64,000 bases of DNA from Bog-756 sp963699055 (GCA_963699055.1 CAVOTA010000002.1:1488001-1552000), one strand, 5' to 3'. Positions 17,138 to 25,693 are shown, counted from the stretch's first letter. A program made the numbers and translations. Notes: generated from the letters alone by a model not told the origin.

Positions 17138-18673
17138 ATGCCGCACCCGTCGACCGATCCCGAGCGCATCCCCGTCGTCATCTCGTCCGGCCAGGCCATC
17201 GAGCGCGGCGAGCTGGTCAACCCGGTGGTGCTGCTGACCCGGGCGAGCGAGGCCGCGCTGGCCCACGTCCCGGCGCTGCGCTCCCGCGTCGAGCTGCTGA
17301 GCGTCGTCGACATCATGACCAAGGCGGGTCCGGCGCCCGCCTCCGAGCTGGCCGTGGCCCTCGGACTGGCGCCGGAGGTCCGCCGCGAGGTGACCACGGT
17401 GGGCGGCAACACGCCCCAGTGGCTGGTCAACCGGGCGGCGTCGGCCATCGCCGCCGGCGAGCTCGGCGTGACCCTGATCGCCGGGGCCGAGGCCATCCGG
17501 TCGTCGCGGGCACGACGCGCCCAGGGCCTGGCGCGCGACGAGGGACGCGCCGACCTGGCCCCGGACCCCGTCGTCGGCGACGACACCCCCGGGTTCGGCC
17601 CGGCCGAGCTGGCCGTCTCGCTGCTCGCCCCCGTGCACGTCTACCCGCTGTTCGAGAGCGTGCTGGCCGCCCGCGCCGGCCATGACGCAGCCAGCCACCG
17701 CACCGTGCTGGGCGAGCTGATGGCGCCGTTCACCACCGTGGCCGCCGGCCATCCCTACGCCTGGTTCCCCCGGGCGCGGACGGCCGACGAGATCGCCACA
17801 CCGTCACCGGACAACCGGATCGTGTGCGAGCCCTACACCAAGCGGATGACCGCCTTCCTCGGCTCCGACCAGTCGGCGGCGCTGCTGGTCTGCTCGCTCG
17901 CCGAGGCGCAGCGGGCGGGCGTGGCCGACCGGGCCGTCTTCGTGTGGTCCGGCGCCGAGGCCGTCGACGTGCGCTTCGTGACCCAGCGCCCGGACCCCGG
18001 GCGGTCGCCCGCCATCGCCGCCGCCGGCCGCGCCCTCTTCGCCTCGGCCACCTCCGCCGCCGGACGCCCCGTCGGCATCGACGACGTCGACCGCATGGAC
18101 GTCTACTCGTGCTTCCCGTCCGCCGTGCAGATGGCCACCGCCGCACTCGGCATCGCCACCGACGACGGGCGCGGCCTGACCGTGACCGGCGGACTGCCCT
18201 ACTTCGGGGGTCCGGGGAACAACTACACGACGCACGCGATCGCCACCCTGTGCGACCGCCTGCGCGAGGACGCCGGCGGAGCCACCCGGCTCGGACTCGC
18301 CACCGGCCTCGGCTGGTTCGTCACCAAGCACGCCCTCGGCCTCTACGGGACCACCCCGCCGCCCGACGGGTTCCGACGGGGGGACACCGCCGAGGCCCAG
18401 GCGGCCATCGACGCCGGCGCCGTCGAGGTGGCCCACGCACTCGACGCCCCCGAGACAGCCGTGGTCGTGGCCGCCACCGTGTGGCGGGAGGCCGACGGCA
18501 CCGCCGCCGGGGCCCCGGTGATCGCCCGACTGGCCGACGGGCGCCACATGGCCCTCGCCCCGGCCGACGACGGCGTGGTCGCCGCCATGGGCGAGCTCGA
18601 CGTGCCCGGGCTCGTCGGCGGCTCCGTGGTCGTCCAGGCCGGCGAGCCGCGCTACCGTCTGGCGGAACGCTGA
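17138..18673 (+). CDS. Thiolase-like protein, TLP1 type (no nucleophilic Cys)
   Basis: This 511-residue thiolase-superfamily protein has the C-terminal region GGLPYFGGPGNNYTTHAIA and a further domain of about 75 residues (VVVAATVWREADG to YRLAER). That organisation is known from the mycobacterial thiolase-like protein type 1 (TLP1_add_C). Where ordinary thiolases have the nucleophilic Cys, this protein reads VGGNTPQWLVN, with no Cys. Normal thiolase chemistry is therefore unlikely. It is followed 23 bp later by a crotonase, which suggests a shared acyl-CoA role. TAGCTT at 17075 may be its -10 box, giving a leader of roughly 50 nt. Confidence 0.82.
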   Translation: MPHPSTDPERIPVVISSGQAIERGELVNPVVLLTRASEAALAHVPALRSRVELLSVVDIMTKAGPAPASELAVALGLAPEVRREVTTVGGNTPQWLVNRAASAIAAGELGVTLIAGAEAIRSSRARRAQGLARDEGRADLAPDPVVGDDTPGFGPAELAVSLLAPVHVYPLFESVLAARAGHDAASHRTVLGELMAPFTTVAAGHPYAWFPRARTADEIATPSPDNRIVCEPYTKRMTAFLGSDQSAALLVCSLAEAQRAGVADRAVFVWSGAEAVDVRFVTQRPDPGRSPAIAAAGRALFASATSAAGRPVGIDDVDRMDVYSCFPSAVQMATAALGIATDDGRGLTVTGGLPYFGGPGNNYTTHAIATLCDRLREDAGGATRLGLATGLGWFVTKHALGLYGTTPPPDGFRRGDTAEAQAAIDAGAVEVAHALDAPETAVVVAATVWREADGTAAGAPVIARLADGRHMALAPADDGVVAAMGELDVPGLVGGSVVVQAGEPRYRLAER

Positions 18674-18696
18674 TACCTCGTCCCCGGGAGACCACC

Positions 18697-19458
18697 ATGT
18701 CCGAACTGCTCCGCGAGCGCCAGGGTCACATCGAGATCCTGACCATCAACCGACCCGAGGCGCGCAACGCCATCAACCTGGCCACCGCCACGGCGCTGTC
18801 GGACGCCCTGGACGAGATCGAGGCCGACGACGACGTCTGGGTCGTGGTGCTGACAGCGGCCGGTGACAAGGCGTTCTCGGCGGGCATGGACCTGAAGGCG
18901 TTCGCCACCGGCGAGTTCCCGATCACCGAGAAGGGCTTCGGCGGGATCACCAAGCGCGACTTCCCGAAGGCCCTCATCGCCGCGTGCAACGGGTCGGCCC
19001 TGGCCGGCGGGTGCGAGATCATGCTGAGCTGCGACCTGGTCGTGGCCGCCGATCACGCCAAGTTCGGGATCCCCGAGGTGGCCCGCGGCCTCGTGGCCGG
19101 CGCCGGCGGCCTCATCCGGCTGCCCAAGCGCATCCCCCGGGCCGTGGCGCTCGAGATGGCGCTGACCGGCGAGCCCATCAGCGCCGAACGCGCCCTCCAG
19201 ATCGGTCTGGTGAACCGGGTCGTCCCCGCCGACCAGCTGATGACCGAGGCCCTGGCCCTCGCCGAGCGGATCGCCAAGAACGCCCCGATGGCCGTGCGCC
19301 TGTCCAAGCAGGTCATGCGGCAGGCCGGCGAACTGTCCGAGTCGGAGGCCTGGGGCGTCAACGACGCCGTCTTCGGGGAGATCGGCCGCTCGGCCGACGC
19401 CATGGAGGGTGCCGTCGCCTTCGCCGAGAAGCGCGAGCCCAATTGGACGGGCAGGTAG
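18697..19458 (+). CDS. Enoyl-CoA hydratase/isomerase (crotonase) family protein
   Basis: This 253-residue crotonase-fold protein has both acidic positions used by enoyl-CoA hydratase: GGCEIMLSCDLVVAAD and FGIPEVARG. The oxyanion-hole segment is FSAGMDLKAF. It would hydrate 2-enoyl-CoA or isomerise a double bond in fatty-acid-like degradation; substrate length is unknown. GGGAG lies 8 nt before ATG 18697. It forms an operon with the thiolase-like gene (23-nt gap). Confidence 0.88.
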   Translation: MSELLRERQGHIEILTINRPEARNAINLATATALSDALDEIEADDDVWVVVLTAAGDKAFSAGMDLKAFATGEFPITEKGFGGITKRDFPKALIAACNGSALAGGCEIMLSCDLVVAADHAKFGIPEVARGLVAGAGGLIRLPKRIPRAVALEMALTGEPISAERALQIGLVNRVVPADQLMTEALALAERIAKNAPMAVRLSKQVMRQAGELSESEAWGVNDAVFGEIGRSADAMEGAVAFAEKREPNWTGR

Positions 19459-19467
19459 TCCGACCGC

Positions 19468-19908
19468 ATGCACACGACCTCCGTGCTGGCCGACGCGGCG
19501 CCGACGCTGGCGACCGGTCTCGACGGCTTCCGCCTGATCCTCCACGTGCTGGCCGCCACCGTCTGGGTGGGCGGGCAGCTGACGATGGTCGGGCTGCTGC
19601 CGACCATCCGGGGACTCGGCGAGGAGGCCCCGAAGCAGGTCGCCCGGGCCTTCGCCCGGCTGCTGTGGCCGGCCTACGCCGTGCTGATCCTGACCGGGTT
19701 CTGGAACCTCCAGGCCGTCGGGGCGCAGCATGCCGGCACGGCCTGGAACGCCGTACTCGGGATCAAACTCTTCTTCGTGGTCCTCGCCGGCGTGGCCGTC
19801 TTCCTCCATCAGCGGTCCACCTCCAGGGCCGGCCTCGCCATCTGGGGCTCCATCGGCGGTGTGGCCTCGATCGTCGCGTTGTGCCTGGGCGTGTTCCTGG
19901 CCGGCTGA
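19468..19908 (+). CDS. CopD-like integral membrane protein
   Basis: This 146-residue protein has four predicted helices. Helix 1 contains HVLAATVWVGGQ and a late His is in FLHQRS. Paired His residues in helices of the CopD/cytochrome-b561-like group can bind haem or copper, so a metal or redox role is possible but not shown. It starts 9 nt after the crotonase stop, so it is probably co-transcribed. Confidence 0.7.
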   Translation: MHTTSVLADAAPTLATGLDGFRLILHVLAATVWVGGQLTMVGLLPTIRGLGEEAPKQVARAFARLLWPAYAVLILTGFWNLQAVGAQHAGTAWNAVLGIKLFFVVLAGVAVFLHQRSTSRAGLAIWGSIGGVASIVALCLGVFLAG

Positions 19909-19948
19909 CCCCGGCCGGGCCTGCGCAGCAGGGCCCGCCGACCACGTC

Positions 19949-19954
19949 TAACCT
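19949..19954 (+). promoter_or_regulatory. Candidate -10 box for tatA (TAACCT)
   Basis: TAACCT lies 31 nt upstream of the tatA ATG, and GGGGAGA at 19973-19979 provides a ribosome site. The position indicates an independent promoter for tatA after the crotonase operon. Confidence 0.4.
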
Positions 19955-19985
19955 GTGGGCAGCAGGCAATTAGGGGAGACACGTC

Positions 19986-20273
19986 ATGGCACCAGCAGAA
20001 CTCTTCGGCGAGCAGGGCATCATCGTCCTCATCGTCATCGCCGTCGTCCTCTTCGGCTCCACCCAGATCCCGAAGCTCGCCCGCTCCCTCGGCTCCGCCC
20101 AGAAGGAGTTCAAGAAGGGACTCGACGAAGGTGCCAACGGCACCGACGCCTCGGGTACGCCGGCCGTGACCGACGGGGCGGCCACGGCCATTCCGGCGCC
20201 GGCCCCGGCGCCCGCCCCGGCTCCGGCGCCCGCCCCCCCGTCCGCGGAGGGCTCCGCGGACGCCGCTTCCTGA
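19986..20273 (+). CDS. tatA: Sec-independent protein translocase subunit TatA
   Basis: This 95-residue protein has a short periplasmic N-terminus, one membrane helix (GIIVLIVIAVVLFG) and the hallmark FGSTQIPKLARSLGSAQKEF amphipathic helix. The length and lack of a TatB-specific extension favour TatA. The C-terminal tail is a (PA)n-rich low-complexity segment. TatA oligomers form the translocation path for folded proteins such as the Rieske subunit QcrA. tatB and tatC are not in this window. Confidence 0.93.
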   Translation: MAPAELFGEQGIIVLIVIAVVLFGSTQIPKLARSLGSAQKEFKKGLDEGANGTDASGTPAVTDGAATAIPAPAPAPAPAPAPAPPSAEGSADAAS

Positions 20274-20286
20274 GCGTCACCGCCCG

Positions 20287-20982
20287 GTGCCGCCGGACGA
20301 CGGCGCCCGTGCCCGTCCGCCGGCCCCGCGATCGGCAGGCTGGCGCATCCCGTTCTGGGCGCTGCAGGTCCTCGAGCTCGGCGTCGCCTTCCTCCTCGTC
20401 ACCCAGTCGATCCACGTCGCCCACGGTGGCGTACTCGTGGCCGGGGGCGTGGTCCTCGCCCTCCTGGCCCTCACCGCCGACGGTCCGCTCGGGGTGGTCA
20501 GGCGGGTGGGCCAGCGGGTCCACGTGGTCCTGGTCGCCGGCGTGGCGATCGCCCTGGGCGCCGTCGCCCTCGTCCCGGCACTCCGGCCCGACGCGGAGGG
20601 CCTCCTCGTGATCGCCGGCGCCGTGGTGGCGCTGGTGTTCCTGGCCACCCGGACCGTGACGACGTCCGGACGCCGCGGGCGCAGGTCGCGTCGCGGGCGC
20701 GGCCCGGTGATCGACACCACGGCCACCGTGGTGGAACCGGGCGCCCCGGCGTCGACCCCGGCGCCTCCCGCGGCCGGGGATCCGGACTCGGCGGTGCGCC
20801 GGGCCGGGCGGACGACCGGTGCGGCCGCCGCCGCGGGCAGGCGCGCCGTCGACGAGCACCGGCCCCAGGTCGAGGACCAGGTGAAGCGCACGCTGCGTGG
20901 AGCCGGGCGCCTCGCCGGCAGACTCGCCGGACCGAAGGGCACCGCCGCACCTTCGGATCCGCCCGCCGAACCGCCGTCCTGA
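20287..20982 (+). CDS. Membrane protein of unknown function
   Basis: This 231-residue protein has about four hydrophobic segments between residues 22 and 120 (LQVLELGVAFLLVTQSIHVA, VLVAGGVVLALLAL, VVLVAGVAIALGAVAL, LVIAGAVVALVFLA). An Arg/Gly-rich basic stretch and a long Ala/Pro/Arg cytoplasmic tail follow. The tail contains VEDQVKRTLRGAGRLAGRLAG, which could be amphipathic. It starts 13 nt after tatA (GTG) and probably shares its transcript. No family is recognised. Confidence 0.65.
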   Translation: MPPDDGARARPPAPRSAGWRIPFWALQVLELGVAFLLVTQSIHVAHGGVLVAGGVVLALLALTADGPLGVVRRVGQRVHVVLVAGVAIALGAVALVPALRPDAEGLLVIAGAVVALVFLATRTVTTSGRRGRRSRRGRGPVIDTTATVVEPGAPASTPAPPAAGDPDSAVRRAGRTTGAAAAAGRRAVDEHRPQVEDQVKRTLRGAGRLAGRLAGPKGTAAPSDPPAEPPS

Positions 20983-21127
20983 GGCGACGGGCGGGCCCCG
21001 CCGTGCACCCTCGGACGCCGGCCCGGGCACAGGTTCCGTCCGACCCGGAATTCCGAGGCTGTGACCAGGGCGTTCGCCGGCCCCAGGCACGGGTCCGCTC
21101 AACTTCTCAATTGCCGGCGGACCCCAC

Positions 21128-21133
21128 TAGTCT
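21128..21133 (+). promoter_or_regulatory. TANNNT box (TAGTCT) for the ctaC operon, leaderless type
   Basis: TAGTCT ends 7 nt before the GTG at 21141 and no ribosome site lies between. The oxidase operon would therefore begin with a leaderless message. Confidence 0.6.
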
Positions 21134-21140
21134 GCTCCCC

Positions 21141-22112
21141 GTGAACGCCTTCACAAACGGATCTCCGACGTCCCTGCCCGCACGCGAGCCTGCGGGTGCC
21201 GAGCCCGCCGGGGACACGGTCACCCGACCCCGCCGACGCCGCTGGACCCGCACCGCGGTGGGCGTGGCCGTCGCCGCACCCCTGCTCCTCGGCGGCTGCG
21301 ACATGTACCCCTCCTACGGGGCCAGCCGGGGGGCGACCACCCAGGGCCAGGACACGTTCAAGCTCTACTCCGGGATGATGACCACCGGCATCATCATCGG
21401 CGGCTTCGTCGCCATCCTCATCCTGTTCACCATCGTGCGCTACCGCCGGCGGACGGAGGACATGCCGAAGCAGTTCCACGAGAGCATCCCGATCGAGATC
21501 GTCTACACCGGCGTCCCCGTGCTGGTGGTGGCCTTCCTCTTCCTCTTCACCGTCCTCACCGAGAACAACGTGGACGCCACCGTGCCGGTCAACGCCCGGA
21601 TCACCGCCAGCGGCACCGCCGTCGAGCACGTCAAGGTCACCGCCTTCCAGTGGGGCTGGCGCTTCAGCTACCCGGACGACAACGTCTCCATCGCCGGTGA
21701 CGTCACCAACGGCCCCGGCGGCCACGGTCCCCAGATGGTCCTGCCCGTCGGGGAGACCGTCCAGGTCACCCTGGTCTCGAACGACGTGATCCACGGGTTC
21801 TACGTCCGTGACTTCAACTTCAGCCGCTACGCACTGCCCGGCGTCGTGAACCTCTTCGACCTCAACATCCTGCACACCGGCACCTACAACGGCCAGTGCA
21901 CCCAGATCTGCGGGCTCTACCACACCGAGATGCTGTTCACCGTCCGTGCCGTGACGCCGGTCGCCTTCCAGGCCTGGCTCTCCGGTCAGGTGGCCGCCGG
22001 CCACACGCTGCAGCGCGTCCCGACCTCGGCCACCAACACACCCCCGCCGTACACCCACGTGACCCCGTCCAACGCCCTGGCTGCGCCTTCTACGAAGAAG
22101 GGTTCCCTGTGA
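21141..22112 (+). CDS. ctaC: Cytochrome c oxidase subunit II (CtaC)
   Basis: This 323-residue subunit of the aa3 oxidase carries the CuA electron-entry site. A lipobox (LLLGGC, Cys about residue 53) follows a twin-basic stretch, so the mature protein is a lipoprotein. Two helices lie at about 80-103 and 118-140. The cupredoxin domain has FQWGWRFSYP and HGFYVRDFNFSRYALPG. The CuA motif reads CTQICGLYHTEM (about 253-264): both Cys, His and Met are present but the usual Glu between the cysteines is Gln. The stop overlaps the ctaD start (GTGA). Confidence 0.95.
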   Translation: MNAFTNGSPTSLPAREPAGAEPAGDTVTRPRRRRWTRTAVGVAVAAPLLLGGCDMYPSYGASRGATTQGQDTFKLYSGMMTTGIIIGGFVAILILFTIVRYRRRTEDMPKQFHESIPIEIVYTGVPVLVVAFLFLFTVLTENNVDATVPVNARITASGTAVEHVKVTAFQWGWRFSYPDDNVSIAGDVTNGPGGHGPQMVLPVGETVQVTLVSNDVIHGFYVRDFNFSRYALPGVVNLFDLNILHTGTYNGQCTQICGLYHTEMLFTVRAVTPVAFQAWLSGQVAAGHTLQRVPTSATNTPPPYTHVTPSNALAAPSTKKGSL

Positions 22113-23872
22113 CCACCACCGTCGAGACCCCCGACCTGATCGAGCCCGAGGAGCCGGGCGGCCCGAACGGCCACGGCCCCGGGGAGCACGCCCTCGAGCA
22201 CGCCCACGAGCACCACGGGCCGAAGGGCATCCTCAACTGGCTGACGTCGACCGATCACAAGATGATCGGCAAGTCGTACATGATCACCTCGCTGGTGACC
22301 TTCTTCATCTCGGGCGCCATGGCCCTGGTCATCCGTGCCCAGCTCGCCAACCCGACCTCGTCGCTGGTGAACTTCCAGACCTACAACGAGCTGTTCACCA
22401 TGCACGGCAGCCTGATGCTGTACCTGTTCGCCGGGCCCTTCGCCTTCGGCGGCCTGGCCAACTACATCGTGCCGCTCCAGGTGGGTGCGCCCGACATGGC
22501 CTACCCGCGCCTCAACGCGCTGTCCTACTGGCTGTACCTGGGCGGCACCTCGGTCATGACGCTCAGCTTCGTGGTGGCCGGCGGCGCCGCCAGCTTCGGC
22601 TGGGTCGCCTACGCCCCGCTGTCGAACTCCATCAACTCGCCCGGCGCCGGCACCGACATGTGGCTGCTGTCGCTCGGGCTCACCGGGTTCTCCGCCATCT
22701 TCACCGGCGTCAACCTGGTGGCCACGATCTTCTACCTGCGGGCGCCGGGCATGACCATGTTCCGGGTGCCGATCTTCTCATGGAACATGCTGGTCACCGG
22801 GATCCTGATCCTCATCGCCTTCCCGGTGCTGTTCGGCGCCGTGGTCATGCTCTTCTGCGACCGGCACTTCGGCACGCACATCTACTCGGTCCAGGGCGGT
22901 GGTGTGCCGGTGCTCTGGCAACACCTCTTCTGGTTCTTCGGGCATCCGGAGGTGTACATCCTCGCCCTGCCCTACTTCGGCATCGTCACCGAGATCATCC
23001 CGGCGTTCTCCCGCAAGCCGCTCTTCGGCTACCGGGGCATGGTGTTCGCCACCCTGTCGATCGCCGCCCTGTCGACCGGCGTGTGGGCCCACCACATGTT
23101 CACCACCGGCGTGGTGCTGCTGCCGTTCTTCTCGCTGCTGTCGTACCTGATCGCCGTCCCGACCGGCATCAAGTTCTTCAACTGGATCGGGACCATGTGG
23201 GGCGGCCAGATCAGTTTCCAGACGCCGATGCTCTTCTCCATCGGCTTCCTGTTCGCCTTCCTCATGGGCGGCGTGACCGGCGTGCTCCTGGCCTCGCCCC
23301 CGGTCGACTTCATGACCCACGACACCTACTTCGTGGTGGCCCACTTCCACCAGGTGCTGATCGGCACGACCGTGTTCGCCGGGTTCGCCGGGTTCTACTT
23401 CTGGTACCCGAAGATGTTCGGCCGCATGCTCAACGAGCGGCTCGGCAAGCTCCACTTCTGGTTCCTGTTCATCGGGTTCTGGTGCACGTTCGTGCCCCAG
23501 TACCTGCTGGGCCTGAAGGGCATGCCCCGTCGGATCGCCGACTACCTCCCGACCAACGGCTGGACCGGTCTCAACCAGCTGTCGACGGCGGGTGCGATGA
23601 TCATCGGGTTCTCCTTCCTGTTCTTCTTCGTGAACCTGGTCGTGTCGTGGCGTCGGCCGGTCCCGGCCGGTGACAATCCGTGGGACGGCGGCGGACTCGA
23701 GTGGTTCACCTCGTCGCCCCCTCCGCACCACAACTTCACCCACCTCCCCCCGATCCGTTCCGAGCGGCCCACGTGGGACTACAACCACCCGGAGCACCGC
23801 AAGGACGAGGGCCACGGGGAGAAGCGTCACCGTGAACAGGAAGAGAAGCAGACCGTAGGAGTGTCGTCATGA
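22109..23872 (+). CDS. ctaD: Cytochrome c oxidase subunit I (CtaD)
   Basis: This 587-residue, 12-helix catalytic subunit of the aa3 haem-copper oxidase reduces O2 to water and pumps protons. The N-terminus is His/Glu-rich (EHALEHAHEHHG). Low-spin haem ligand region: MHGSLMLYLFAGP. CuB/Tyr region: FGHPEVYILALPYFG, including the Glu of the D-channel in type A oxidases. CuB histidines: WAHHMF. Haem a3/a ligands: HDTYFVVAHFHQ. GTG 22109 overlaps the ctaC stop, and the stop overlaps ctaF (ATGA). The charged C-terminal tail is longer than in proteobacteria. Confidence 0.97.
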   Translation: MTTTVETPDLIEPEEPGGPNGHGPGEHALEHAHEHHGPKGILNWLTSTDHKMIGKSYMITSLVTFFISGAMALVIRAQLANPTSSLVNFQTYNELFTMHGSLMLYLFAGPFAFGGLANYIVPLQVGAPDMAYPRLNALSYWLYLGGTSVMTLSFVVAGGAASFGWVAYAPLSNSINSPGAGTDMWLLSLGLTGFSAIFTGVNLVATIFYLRAPGMTMFRVPIFSWNMLVTGILILIAFPVLFGAVVMLFCDRHFGTHIYSVQGGGVPVLWQHLFWFFGHPEVYILALPYFGIVTEIIPAFSRKPLFGYRGMVFATLSIAALSTGVWAHHMFTTGVVLLPFFSLLSYLIAVPTGIKFFNWIGTMWGGQISFQTPMLFSIGFLFAFLMGGVTGVLLASPPVDFMTHDTYFVVAHFHQVLIGTTVFAGFAGFYFWYPKMFGRMLNERLGKLHFWFLFIGFWCTFVPQYLLGLKGMPRRIADYLPTNGWTGLNQLSTAGAMIIGFSFLFFFVNLVVSWRRPVPAGDNPWDGGGLEWFTSSPPPHHNFTHLPPIRSERPTWDYNHPEHRKDEGHGEKRHREQEEKQTVGVSS

Positions 23873-24261
23873 GGGTGAACGGACTGTTCCTGGCCGCCAT
23901 CGGGGTGTTCTTCGGGATCATCGCCCTCGTCTACTGGTTCACCGCCTACGAGGACGCCGGCTTCCTGATGCTCATCGGCTCGTGCCTGCTCGGCCTGCTG
24001 CCCGGCAGCTACTACCTGTGGTGGTCCAGGCGGATGAAGCCCCTCGACGGCGACGTGCCCGACGCCACGATGGCCGACGGGGCCGGCGTCGTCGACTCGT
24101 TCCCCGGGTCGAGCATCTGGCCGTTCCTGCTGGGCATGGGTGCGCTCTTCGCCACCCTCACGTTCGTCTTCGGCCTGTGGATGGCCCCGATCGCCATCGC
24201 CCTCGGCCTGTCGGCGGTCATCGGCGGGGTCGTCGAGAGCCGCCGCGGCGGCACCGTCTGA
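23869..24261 (+). CDS. ctaF: Actinobacterial cytochrome c oxidase subunit IV (CtaF)
   Basis: This 130-residue protein has four helices arranged as two hairpins around a polar linker: GLFLAAIGVFFGIIALVYWF, GFLMLIGSCLLGLLPGSYYL, WPFLLGMGALFATLTFVFG and a final helix. This is the actinobacteria-specific subunit IV (PF12270) of the supercomplex. The family WWSRRM after helix 2 is present. The ATG overlaps the ctaD stop by 4 nt, confirming the operon ctaC-D-F. Confidence 0.92.
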   Translation: MRVNGLFLAAIGVFFGIIALVYWFTAYEDAGFLMLIGSCLLGLLPGSYYLWWSRRMKPLDGDVPDATMADGAGVVDSFPGSSIWPFLLGMGALFATLTFVFGLWMAPIAIALGLSAVIGGVVESRRGGTV

Positions 24262-24278
24262 GCCTGCCGGGCCGTTCC

Positions 24279-24302
24279 GGCGGTCCCGTGCGGGGGACCG
24301 CC
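24279..24302. terminator. Hairpin terminator between ctaF and the convergent SDR gene
   Basis: GGCGGTCCC and GGGACCGCC form a perfect 9-bp stem around a 6-nt loop (GTGCGG), between two convergent stops. No T-run. It probably ends transcription of the oxidase operon. Confidence 0.6.
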
Positions 24303-24313
24303 TCCTCCGACCG

Positions 24314-25162
24314 TCAGCGGTTCTGCTCGGCCACCTGGACGAGCGCGCCCACCATGGACTCGGTGCGGGCCCGCGACGTCCGGTAGGTCGGCCCGGTCAC
24401 CAGCCCGCCGTCCACGGCGATGGCCTGACCGTTGACGAAGCCCGACGCCTCGCTGGCCAGCCACAGGGCGCACTCGGCGATGTCGACCGGCTGACCGGAC
24501 CGCCTCATCGGGGCGACGTCGGACAGGGCCAGCTCCATGACCCCCACGGTGGACTCGGCCGCATCGGCGTCGAGGCCGGCACCCCGGCCGAAGATCGAGG
24601 TGGCGATGCCACCGGGGCAGATGGCGTTGACCCGTACGTTGTCCTCGCCCAGCTCGTTGGCCGCCGTCGCCGTCAGGTGGGCGATGGCCGCCTTGGCCGC
24701 GCTGTAGTCGTGACCGCCGTAGTTGGCGCGCAGTCCGGCGACACTGGCGGTGTTGATGATGCTGCCGTGGCCCTGGGGACGCATGATGCGGGCGGCGGCG
24801 CGGATCCCGAGGAACACGCCGCGGAGGTGGACGGCGACCGTCCGGTCGAACGTCGCCATGTCGATGTCCTCGATGCGGCCGAGGGAGCCCGGGTTGCCGG
24901 CGTTGTTGAAGATGACGTCGAGTCCGCCGAACGTCGTCACGGACTCGTCGACGGCCCGCTCGACCGCCCCCTCCTCGGCCACGTCGACCTCGACGAACCG
25001 GGCCCCGTCGCCCAACTCGTCGGCCAGCTTCCGGCCCCGCTCCACCTCCAGGTCGGCCAGCACCACCGAGGCCCCCTCGGCGACGAACAGCCGGGCCGTC
25101 TCGGCCCCGATGCCACTGGCGGCTCCGGTGATGACGGTGCGGCGGCCGGCGAGACGGGACAT
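24314..25162 (-). CDS. Short-chain dehydrogenase/reductase (SDR)
   Basis: This 282-residue classical SDR has the cofactor motif TGAASGIG at about 10-17. An Asp follows in LADLEVE, which favours NAD(H). NNAG (FNNAGNPG), the catalytic Ser region and YSAAK (Tyr/Lys pair) are all present. C-terminal FVNGQAIAVDGG is also typical. GGAG sits 5 nt before ATG 25162. It would oxidise or reduce an alcohol/ketone; the substrate is unknown. Confidence 0.9.
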   Translation of the reverse strand: MSRLAGRRTVITGAASGIGAETARLFVAEGASVVLADLEVERGRKLADELGDGARFVEVDVAEEGAVERAVDESVTTFGGLDVIFNNAGNPGSLGRIEDIDMATFDRTVAVHLRGVFLGIRAAARIMRPQGHGSIINTASVAGLRANYGGHDYSAAKAAIAHLTATAANELGEDNVRVNAICPGGIATSIFGRGAGLDADAAESTVGVMELALSDVAPMRRSGQPVDIAECALWLASEASGFVNGQAIAVDGGLVTGPTYRTSRARTESMVGALVQVAEQNR

Positions 25163-25241
25163 GGGGGCTCCGATCGGTAAATGGGGGTTCCGGGCGCATC
25201 GTGGCACGCCGGCCGTGGACCGTCAACGCCGGGCGGCCGGC

Positions 25242-25297
25242 GTCCTGTGGCCTGTGGCCTGTGGCCGGCGTCCTGTGGCCTGTGGCCTGTGGCCGGC
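25242..25297 (+). repeat. 28-bp tandem duplication built from CTGTGGC units
   Basis: The 28-bp block starting GTCCTGTGGCCTGTGGCCTG occurs twice in exact tandem (25242-25269 and 25270-25297). Each copy contains three CTGTGGC-type heptamers. It lies in the divergent spacer between the SDR gene and the small gene at 25344. Confidence 0.9.
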
Positions 25298-25329
25298 GGC
25301 CGATCCGGACCGCCCCCGCCGTCGGGCGC

Positions 25330-25335
25330 TACCCT
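25330..25335 (+). promoter_or_regulatory. TANNNT box (TACCCT), leaderless type
   Basis: TACCCT ends 8 nt before GTG 25344, with no ribosome site in between. Confidence 0.5.
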
Positions 25336-25343
25336 CGGGTCCC

Positions 25344-25673
25344 GTGGCCGACGACGACCTCGACCTCGACAGCCTGATCCTCGATCTCCTCGAGTGGGTG
25401 GGTCCCGGGACCCGCCCGTACCCCGAGGTCATGGACGCCTGGCGCACCTCGTGCCCGCGCCTGCCGGTGTGGGAGGAGGCCAACGACCGCGGTCTGCTCG
25501 AGCAGCGGCACGTGCCCGGCGAGGGCCGTCTCGTGGCGGTCTCCCCCGCCGGCGCCGATCTCGTGAGGGACTCCCGCGAGGACGGCCCTGGACGGGTGCG
25601 CCGGGGACGTCCTCGCCCAGTCGGCACCGGCCTCCCACCGCCCGCCGCCACCGTCCCCGGGCGGCCCGGCTGA
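25344..25673 (+). CDS. Small conserved protein of unknown function
   Basis: This 109-residue acidic-to-basic protein has a core of about 70 residues. EVMDAWRTSCPRLPVWEEA is a conserved-looking motif that I associate with short bacterial proteins of unknown function. GEGRLVAVSPAGADLV resembles the end of a winged-helix fold. The tail is Pro/Gly/Arg-rich. A transcription-factor-like or accessory role is possible but not supported further. Confidence 0.6.
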   Translation: MADDDLDLDSLILDLLEWVGPGTRPYPEVMDAWRTSCPRLPVWEEANDRGLLEQRHVPGEGRLVAVSPAGADLVRDSREDGPGRVRRGRPRPVGTGLPPPAATVPGRPG

Positions 25674-25693
25674 CCCTGTGGTTGAATTCGCGC

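Noticed and set aside
19986..20273. TatB rather than TatA
   Set aside because: Length, the FGSTQIPKLAR motif and the absence of a long conserved amphipathic extension fit TatA better; the tail is (PA)n low complexity.
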